A program made the translations under genes and the position numbers. Source: Pseudomonadota bacterium (lineage in GTDB: Bacteria > Pseudomonadota > Zetaproteobacteria > Mariprofundales > Mariprofundaceae). From it: 5,047 nucleotides of DNA. This document shows, piece after piece, positions 1-5,047 of the stretch. A model generated the notes under the pieces. The model was not told the DNA's origin, ran no database searches, and saw nothing but the letters and a program-made list of their open reading frames with translations. Position 1 is the first letter of the stretch. Every line of letters begins with the position of its first letter. The DNA is taken from positions 12,925-17,971 of the forward strand of contig NVTQ01000020.1 in NCBI GenBank assembly GCA_002401635.1, written 5' to 3'.

Positions 1-356
1 AAACCCTTGGTAGCAGCCGCCATATCTGATTGCGTTATTTCTCCAGAACGAGAAAAACTTTTAAACTTTTTTGCATCCACGACCGATTTTGCAGTGATAT
101 AACCTGTTTTCTGTTCATACGATACACGGTAATAGATACCCGATGTTTCTATATAGGTGACAGAACTACCTTTAAGCAGTTTTTTTATCAACGTGCTACC
201 AAATGAATGAGGTGAATCTTTCAGCAATGCCTGAGAAATGGTAATGCGTAGTAAACTCCCTTTTTTGAGGTGGTTTGCTGCATACGCTGGTGTGAACAGT
301 AGCAGCATCAGTGTTACGATGAGGCTACCCCTTAGAATCTGCTTTAAATACACCAT
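1..356 (-). CDS. Exported SH3-like domain protein (C-terminus beyond window edge)
   Basis: The first 118 codons of an open frame that runs off the left edge. The start is ATG at 356, chosen for the AGGAG six bases upstream and for the signal peptide it yields: Lys5 and Arg9, hydrophobic core about 11-21 (LIVTLMLLLF), and a signal peptidase I site AYA-A between Ala26 and Ala27. The mature part, about 35-93, resembles a bacterial SH3 (SH3b) fold: short strands, KGSSVTYIETSGIYYRVSY at about 62-80, then TGYI at 84-87, a typical closing motif. It ends at the window edge in a polar stretch leading to DMAAATKG at 111-118. The first 32 bases overlap the cyclase 3' end, implying one transcript. SH3b domains usually bind peptidoglycan or protein partners in the envelope. 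No catalytic domain is visible, but one could follow past the edge. Family assignment is from pattern only; the function is unknown. Confidence 0.78.
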   Translation of the reverse strand, partial: MVYLKQILRGSLIVTLMLLLFTPAYAANHLKKGSLLRITISQALLKDSPHSFGSTLIKKLLKGSSVTYIETSGIYYRVSYEQKTGYITAKSVVDAKKFKSFSRSGEITQSDMAAATKG

Positions 357-2508
357 TCCACTCTCCTAAAACCACATTGTCGCCCATCTCTTCCATTCTA
401 TGCAAGAATTCAAGTGATGGTGGGTCGTTTGGCATCAAATCCATCACTTCTATAAATAGTTTCTTTGCTTCGGCAAAACAACCTTCCCGATACTTCGTTA
501 ATCCCTCTTCAAATAACAACACCATTGCCAGCTTATGCTTTGCAACGTTTCCTTTCTTTCCGAGCAGTTCATAAACATGTACTGGTTTCTCTTTGCCCAT
601 AACCTGAATGCAATCAAGTTCCCTAGTAATAAACAGTTCACCCACAAGCCTTTTTGTACTCTCCGACAACATCAAATAGGTGCCGTAAAACTTATTCGCT
701 CCTTCAAGGCGAGATGCAAGATTCACCGCGTCCCCCATAATCGTATAATCCATTCTACTACGAGAGCCCATATTGCCAACCAACATAGGTCCGCTGTTAA
801 TACCCATTCTCACATAAAGTGGATGCTTACCTTCAGCAATCCATTTTTGACGAAGCTCTTGTAACCTTTGCTGCATTGCCAATGAGGCTTGCAGTGCAAG
901 TTTAGCATGCTCATCAGTATATACGGGAGCACCCCAAAAAGCCATGATCGCATCCCCTTCAAATTTATCCACTGTACCTTGGTAGCGACCAATAATATCA
1001 CACATTTCACTCAGATACTCATTGAGTAATGCCACCAAATCTTCTGGAGAAAGTTTCTCAGAAATACTTGAAAAACCTTGAATATCAGAAAAAAATGCAG
1101 TCATAGTCCGCACCTCTCCGCCCAATTCCAAACGAGTAGGATCGTCGACCAAGGCAGTTACGACATCAGGCGACATATACTGACCAAATGCACTGGTAAT
1201 AAAGAGTCGCTGCCTCGCCTCTACCACATAATTAAAACCAGTTGCCAAAATAAAACAAGCAATCAAATTAATAGACGTTGCAGCTACATCAATCAGTAAG
1301 TCGTTATATTTGAATAGGTATATCGCAACCCCATAAGTCAGGGCAAGCAGTAAAAATGTAAAGACGAAGCCAATCGCGGCTCTGTATCTTGCAGAGATAA
1401 AAACCAAAATAAATGATGTTAAAAAAAGTACAGGTAACACATAAATAGGCTCATATCTGCTTTCTAAAAAAGAACCCGCCAAAATATTATGGATTGCAGT
1501 ACCATGGTAATGCACACCAGAATCATTTGATTTATTAAAGGGGTTCGGTCGAAAATCTTTTAATTCAGTTGCATCAGCTCCAATAATAACAATTTTATCT
1601 TTAAATAAAGCGGGGTCATAATAAGGAACACCCCCCTCATCCATAACAATCTGTGATTTAATCACCCGCAACAGTAGGTACTTTTCATAAATATTAGAGT
1701 CTCCATAATAACGAGGGCGAGCCATACCTTCGGTATCAAGTGGTATTCTCCGCGTTATGGATGGCCCAGATAACGACAAATACCTGCCTTTCATTTGATA
1801 CGAAGTAATACCAAGAAATGATGCCGCAGAAGTTAAAGCAAGTGATGGAAGATACATATTCCCACTTCGTACAAGCATCGGAATACGGCGACCTACACCA
1901 TCGCTATCCTGAATAAATTTTACATCACCTATTCCTTCCGCTTTATTTGTAATATCTGCCACAGGTGTTCTCAAAAAAGGATAATTTCGAAACATGTTTT
2001 TATGAGCACCCACAATATTCAGTCCAAATTTTTTCGCCATTTGAAAGTTTTTTTGTGATGCCTGTTCAGACATTTCACTTCGGCTTTGACTTGAAAGTGT
2101 TGCCAGCATGACACCATCTTCTCCAAGAGCATTGGCAAAACCAATATCATCCTCAACCCCATGCACTGAGCGTTCTGTGAAAATCATATCAAAAACAATT
2201 TCTTTGGCTCCTGCTTCCTTTAAAAAGCGAATCGCTTCCGCATATGCAGAGCGAGGCCAAGGCCAACTGATTCCATCCTCCTCACTGGCCTCAATCAGAC
2301 TTGCATCGGTAATCAAAAGGTATACAACGGGTTTTTCACTAAGAGTCGGTGTCAAATGAGTCTGCAACAAATCGGAAATCACATGATGGGCAGACTGGAA
2401 CGTTCCTCCTATGTATAAAATAGAAAGCACAGCCGTAAAAGAAGCACACAATAGTAACTGCCTAGAAATACTTTTGGCACTTCGTTTTGTGATTAATTGG
2501 TTGTCCAA
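325..2508 (-). CDS. Membrane-bound class III adenylate cyclase with periplasmic CHASE2 sensor
   Basis: Makes cAMP from ATP in the cytoplasm under control of an extracytoplasmic sensor. The 727 aa read as: TM1 about 18-36; CHASE2 domain about 40-345 (WPWPR at 82-86, KEIVFDMIF at 102-110, FKDKIVIIGADA near 302-313); TM2 about 355-373, TM3 about 377-399, TM4 about 404-428; a linker with FGQYMSPDVV at 441-450; a class III catalytic domain about 462-650; and a C-terminal TPR-like helical pair about 657-705. All catalytic positions are present: metal ligands Asp475 (FFSDIQGF) and Asp519 (KFEGD), adenine-selecting Lys515 and Thr589 (DYTIMGD), and transition-state Asn596 and Arg600 (NLASR). The Lys/Thr pair fits a class IIIb adenylate, not guanylate, cyclase; activity should need a homodimer. 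The TTG start is forced because no Met precedes TM1. It lies 114 bases after sdhB on the same strand and overlaps the next gene by 32 bases. Its G+C is lower than that of sdhA. The CHASE2 ligand is unknown. Confidence 0.94.
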   Translation of the reverse strand: MDNQLITKRSAKSISRQLLLCASFTAVLSILYIGGTFQSAHHVISDLLQTHLTPTLSEKPVVYLLITDASLIEASEEDGISWPWPRSAYAEAIRFLKEAGAKEIVFDMIFTERSVHGVEDDIGFANALGEDGVMLATLSSQSRSEMSEQASQKNFQMAKKFGLNIVGAHKNMFRNYPFLRTPVADITNKAEGIGDVKFIQDSDGVGRRIPMLVRSGNMYLPSLALTSAASFLGITSYQMKGRYLSLSGPSITRRIPLDTEGMARPRYYGDSNIYEKYLLLRVIKSQIVMDEGGVPYYDPALFKDKIVIIGADATELKDFRPNPFNKSNDSGVHYHGTAIHNILAGSFLESRYEPIYVLPVLFLTSFILVFISARYRAAIGFVFTFLLLALTYGVAIYLFKYNDLLIDVAATSINLIACFILATGFNYVVEARQRLFITSAFGQYMSPDVVTALVDDPTRLELGGEVRTMTAFFSDIQGFSSISEKLSPEDLVALLNEYLSEMCDIIGRYQGTVDKFEGDAIMAFWGAPVYTDEHAKLALQASLAMQQRLQELRQKWIAEGKHPLYVRMGINSGPMLVGNMGSRSRMDYTIMGDAVNLASRLEGANKFYGTYLMLSESTKRLVGELFITRELDCIQVMGKEKPVHVYELLGKKGNVAKHKLAMVLLFEEGLTKYREGCFAEAKKLFIEVMDLMPNDPPSLEFLHRMEEMGDNVVLGEWNGVFKADSKG
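363..367 (-). promoter_or_regulatory. Strong Shine-Dalgarno (AGGAG) inside the cyclase end
   Basis: Minus-strand AGGAG lies six bases before the ATG at 356, within the last codons of the cyclase. A canonical site at ideal spacing supports this ATG as a real start and lets the downstream gene be translated by its own initiation as well as by coupling. It contrasts with the weak, G-rich site of the cyclase, so the exported protein may be made in excess of the cyclase. Confidence 0.7.
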
Positions 2509-2520
2509 ATTACCGCCCCC
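2509..2520 (-). promoter_or_regulatory. G-rich ribosome binding site ahead of a TTG start
   Basis: Minus-strand sequence GGGGGCGGTAAT lies directly before the TTG at 2508. The run of five Gs can pair with the CCUCC anti-Shine-Dalgarno sequence with one G-U pair, seven bases from the start codon. No ATG or GTG lies in frame between the upstream TAG (2524-2526) and the first membrane helix, so this site decides the start. It is atypical and probably gives modest translation. Confidence 0.5.
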
Positions 2521-2566
2521 AAGCTATATTAAGGAAACTTTGAATAAGCCATAAGTACCCACTTCT

Positions 2567-2598
2567 AGTAGCTTTATGCTTTCAGCATACAAGCCACT
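2567..2598 (-). repeat. Long bulged inverted repeat (RNA hairpin) after sdhB
   Basis: Read on the minus strand, AGTGGCTT is followed by a single bulged G, then TATGCT, a GAA loop, AGCATA, and AAGCTACT. The inner six base pairs are perfect. The outer eight pair fully in RNA with one G-U wobble, and the same position on the plus strand is an A-C mismatch. The structure is therefore better in the sdhB transcript, which suggests it acts as RNA in that direction. No U-run follows it (next bases AGAAGTGGG), so it is not a classical intrinsic terminator. It could protect the 3' end of sdh mRNA, mark a processing site that separates sdh from cyclase expression, or assist Rho-dependent termination. 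The structure is read directly; the role is inferred. Confidence 0.6.
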
Positions 2599-2622
2599 TC
2601 ACCCTTAATTATTCGTAGGCTA

Positions 2623-3333
2623 CTATGATTTCCGATTAAGCAATGTTCGTTTGATATGATTGATAGCCGCTGTTGGATTCAAGCCTTTCGGACAAGCTTC
2701 CATACAATTCATAATCTGATGACAACGATAAAGCTTAAACGCATCTTCCAATTGATCTAGTCGTTCTCCAGTGGCTTCATCTCGCGAATCTTTAATCCAG
2801 CGGTCTGCTTGCAATAACACGGCTGGCCCCATAAAACGATCACCATTCCACCACCATGATGGGCACGATGTGGTGCAACATCCACACATAATACATTCGT
2901 ACGAACCATCCAATTCAGCGCGTTCATCGGGTGTTTGCAAACGTTCATGCTCTGGTGTTGGTCTTGTTGATTGCAACCACGGTTTAATTTGACGGTATTG
3001 ATCAAAAAAGTGTGTGGTATCGACAACCAAATCGCGAATGACTTCCATACTTGGTAATGGACGCACCTTAATCGGCTGCTTCAAGCCCTCAATCGGTGTA
3101 ATGCATGCCAAACCATTCACACCATTGATATTCATGCCATCCGAGCCACACACACCCTCTCCACAAGAGCGTCGATAGGTGAGTGTTCCATCCATATGCC
3201 CTTTAATATAATTGAGCACATCGAGTAATTTCATACCCTTCTTTTCCAAAGGCACTTCAAATGCCTGCATATGCGGCTCTGCATCTTCCTCAGGATTATA
3301 ACGATAAATTTCGATACGGATTATATTCGTCAT
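2623..3333 (-). CDS. sdhB: Succinate dehydrogenase iron-sulfur subunit SdhB
   Basis: Electron-transfer subunit of complex II, carrying electrons from the SdhA FAD through three Fe-S clusters to ubiquinone at the SdhCD membrane anchor. Length 236 aa, close to E. coli SdhB (238), so it is complete. The N-terminal ferredoxin domain (about 1-105) has C57-GEGV-C62-GSD65...C77 for the [2Fe-2S] cluster. Asp65 sits where many family members have Cys, as in E. coli. The C-terminal domain has CIMCGCC (C147, C150, C153) plus C214 for [4Fe-4S], and C157, C204 and C210 for [3Fe-4S]. Pro158, Trp162, His205 and Ile207 match known quinone-site residues. It starts with ATG one base after the sdhA stop (TGA-T-ATG). 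The upstream GCGGG is only a weak Shine-Dalgarno sequence, so translational coupling to sdhA is likely. The stop is TAG, followed by a hairpin about 25 bases downstream. Confidence 0.97.
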   Translation of the reverse strand: MTNIIRIEIYRYNPEEDAEPHMQAFEVPLEKKGMKLLDVLNYIKGHMDGTLTYRRSCGEGVCGSDGMNINGVNGLACITPIEGLKQPIKVRPLPSMEVIRDLVVDTTHFFDQYRQIKPWLQSTRPTPEHERLQTPDERAELDGSYECIMCGCCTTSCPSWWWNGDRFMGPAVLLQADRWIKDSRDEATGERLDQLEDAFKLYRCHQIMNCMEACPKGLNPTAAINHIKRTLLNRKS

Positions 3334-3334
3334 A

Positions 3335-5047
3335 TCAGTACACCCGCTTTTGAGGGGGGAACGATTCCACCGTCATGGGCCGTGTGCGCACAGCCTTGTA
3401 ATCCAGCGATACCTTACCATTTAGAATTGAGCCCAAGGTATGTTTCATCCAAACATCATCATCACGTTCAGGATAATCATCACGCGCATGTGCGCCGCGC
3501 GATTCTTGTCGAGCCAGAGCACCCGCCGCAGTCACCCGTGCCAAAGCCATCAGGTTTTCCAGCTCCAACGCTTCAATCAACTCTGTATTAAACACCTTGT
3601 TTTTATCTTCAATCACCAGCTTGGACATGCGACTTGCCAAGCCTTCAATTTTCTCCACACCCTCTGCCATCACCGCATCGGTACGATAAACACTGAAATA
3701 TGTTTGCATAATATGCTGCATGTCTTCACGCAACACAGCAATACATTCAACATCGCCACCCTGCTGGTGCTCATCCAACCAGCGATCCACCCGCACAACA
3801 CCATCTTGCCAACAATCGGCATCAAGTTTGGGGTGATAACGATGCTCTTTCAAACGCTTCATCACCCGATTACCACATGCCCGCCCAAACACGATAATTT
3901 CAAGCAATGAATTGCCACCCAAGCGATTCGCCCCATGCACCGATACACACGCCCCTTCACCCACCGCATACAAACCAGGCATGGTCACATCACAATCATC
4001 GCCTTTATTATATACAACTTCACCAAAACGATTGGTTGGCACGCCACCCATGGTATAATGGGCTGTCGGCTGCACTGGAATAGGCTCTTTGGTACAATCC
4101 ACCCCTGCAAAACGCAACGCTAACTCATGAATATTGGGCAGTTTCTCTAAAATAACATCTGCGCCCAAATGATCGAGTTTCAAAAGCGCATAATCTTTAT
4201 TCGGACCACAACCACGCCCCTCTTTCACTTCAATCGCAATGGCACGTGAAACCACATCACGGCTTGCCAAATCCTTGGCAGTCGGTGCATAACGCTCCAT
4301 AAAACGCTCGCCTTCAGCGTTAAGCAAATAACCACCTTCACCACGTACCGCTTCGCTAATTAACGGACCAACATGGGCAATGCCAGTTGGATGAAATTGG
4401 AAAAACTCCATATCTTCCACTGGCAAGCCTGCATCCAACGCTAATGCGCCGCCATCTCCTGTGCAGATATGGGCGTTGGTTGTTGTTTGAAAAATACGCC
4501 CAGCCCCACCTGTTGCCAAAATGACCGCTTTTGCCTGAAATAGATGATACGCGCCCTTGGCAATATCCCATGCCATCACACCCTGACAACCGCCATCATC
4601 GGTGATTAAATCAAGTGCAAAGAACTCCTCATAAAAATGCGTGCCTGCTTTTAGGTTCTGTTGATACATGGTATGCAAAATTGCATGCCCAGTACGATCT
4701 GCTGCCGCACATGTACGCGAGGCTTGACCACCCTCACCAAATTCGCGTGATTGTCCGCCAAAGGCGCGTTGATAAATTTTGCCATTCTCCAAACGCGAAA
4801 ATGGCACGCCCTGATGCTCCAACTCACGCACCAACTGCGGTGCCGCCCGACACATATATTCGATGGCATCCTGATCGCCCAAATAATCTGAGCCTTTGAT
4901 GGTATCGTACATATGCCAATGCCAATGATCGGAAGAAACATTGCCCAATGCTGCATTCATCCCACCTTGCGCAGCTACAGTATGCGAGCGTGTTGGTAAA
5001 ACCTTGGAGACCACTGCCACACGATGCCCTTTCTCCGCCAATTGCAA
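3335..5047 (-). CDS. sdhA: Succinate dehydrogenase flavoprotein subunit SdhA (N-terminus beyond window edge)
   Basis: Catalytic subunit of complex II: oxidises succinate to fumarate on a covalently bound FAD and passes electrons to SdhB, on the cytoplasmic face of the inner membrane. The fragment has 570 codons and a true C-terminus (ends [11 protein letters not shown]). Seen in fragment numbering: TRSHT with the flavinylation His22; QFHPTG (His219); SEAVRGEGG (Ser231-Glu232); SRDVVSR with the probable proton-shuttle Arg263; PTAHYTMGG (His330); GANRLGGNS (Arg375). These match E. coli His45, His242, Thr254-Glu255, Arg286, His354 and Arg399, an offset of 23-24, so about 20-25 residues including the Gly-rich FAD-binding loop are missing. 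The first visible codon is TTG, an internal leucine and not a start. Ser replaces Thr at the 254-equivalent, a conservative change. Fumarate reductase FrdA is a less likely alternative given the SdhB type. One base separates it from sdhB. Confidence 0.97.
   Translation of the reverse strand: MQLAEKGHRVAVVSKVLPTRSHTVAAQGGMNAALGNVSSDHWHWHMYDTIKGSDYLGDQDAIEYMCRAAPQLVRELEHQGVPFSRLENGKIYQRAFGGQSREFGEGGQASRTCAAADRTGHAILHTMYQQNLKAGTHFYEEFFALDLITDDGGCQGVMAWDIAKGAYHLFQAKAVILATGGAGRIFQTTTNAHICTGDGGALALDAGLPVEDMEFFQFHPTGIAHVGPLISEAVRGEGGYLLNAEGERFMERYAPTAKDLASRDVVSRAIAIEVKEGRGCGPNKDYALLKLDHLGADVILEKLPNIHELALRFAGVDCTKEPIPVQPTAHYTMGGVPTNRFGEVVYNKGDDCDVTMPGLYAVGEGACVSVHGANRLGGNSLLEIIVFGRACGNRVMKRLKEHRYHPKLDADCWQDGVVRVDRWLDEHQQGGDVECIAVLREDMQHIMQTYFSVYRTDAVMAEGVEKIEGLASRMSKLVIEDKNKVFNTELIEALELENLMALARVTAAGALARQESRGAHARDDYPERDDDVWMKHTLGSILNGKVSLDYKAVRTRPMTVESFPPQKRVY

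Noticed and set aside
1652..1666. CRP-like palindrome TGTGA-TTTAA-TCACC, which would suggest cAMP feedback on the cyclase
   Set aside because: The spacer is five bases, not the six of the CRP consensus; the last base deviates, and it lies in the middle of the cyclase coding region, far from any start.
2525..2552. Promoter for the cyclase with a TAATAT -10 element
   Set aside because: A -10-like TAATAT is present on the minus strand, but the base stretch 17 bases upstream (TTATGG) matches the -35 consensus poorly; A/T-rich sequence gives such hits by chance.
2553..2564. Second small hairpin AAGT-GGGT-ACTT (minus strand)
   Set aside because: Only four pairs, mostly A-T, and not extendable; too weak to call.
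2567..2598. Rho-independent terminator after sdhB
   Set aside because: The stem is good, but neither strand has a T-run after it, and the stem is rich in A-T pairs at its core.
3440..3910. 156-codon plus-strand open frame antisense to sdhA
   Set aside because: It lies wholly opposite the conserved sdhA frame, and its translation is a low-complexity His/Thr/Ile-rich string with no domain; it is a shadow of codon bias in sdhA.
4651..4956. 101-codon minus-strand open frame in another frame within sdhA
   Set aside because: It overlaps the intact SdhA frame that carries all conserved motifs, and its Trp/His/Arg-rich translation resembles no family.
5045..5047. Start codon of sdhA at the right edge
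   Set aside because: The codon is TTG (Leu) in a conserved helix region. The FAD-binding Gly-rich loop expected before it is missing, so the gene continues beyond the window.

Overview
All recognisable genes lie on the minus strand, so the window reads right to left. Two protein groups are present: the end of a succinate dehydrogenase operon (sdhA, cut by the right edge, then a complete sdhB), followed by a CHASE2-type class III adenylate cyclase and the first 118 codons of an exported SH3-like protein cut by the left edge. There are no tRNAs, rRNAs, CRISPR arrays or mobile elements that I can see. No plus-strand reading frame looks real.

Layout from right to left: sdhA (5047 to 3335) and sdhB (3333 to 2623) are separated by one base and are surely co-transcribed. 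A 114-base gap (2622 to 2509) holds a long bulged hairpin (2567-2598), a 7-base direct repeat, and the G-rich leader of the next gene. The cyclase (2508 to 325) starts with TTG. The SH3-like gene starts at 356, inside the last codons of the cyclase, with its own good ribosome binding site. Coding density is therefore nearly complete, and the only non-coding stretch is the 114-base gap.

Organism: SdhA and SdhB are of the proteobacterial (Escherichia coli-like) type. They have the covalent-FAD histidine and an aspartate in place of the third cysteine of the [2Fe-2S] site, with some stretches closer to alphaproteobacterial sequences. I infer an aerobic, Gram-negative member of Pseudomonadota, with a gamma-, beta- or zeta-proteobacterium most likely. 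Finer placement is not supported. G+C, hand-counted on a few 60-base lines, is roughly 47-58% in sdhA but 33-45% in the cyclase, so the two halves differ in composition.

How the parts may work together: SdhAB is the membrane-peripheral catalytic half of complex II (succinate to fumarate, electrons to quinone); its sdhC/sdhD membrane anchors are not in the window. The cyclase carries a predicted periplasmic CHASE2 sensor, four membrane helices and an intact cytoplasmic catalytic domain, so it should turn an envelope signal into cAMP. The overlapping, exported SH3-like protein would share the periplasm with that sensor and is the best candidate in this window for a functional partner. I do not see a clearly new system. 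The cyclase/SH3 pair next to a TCA-cycle operon is the most interesting arrangement.
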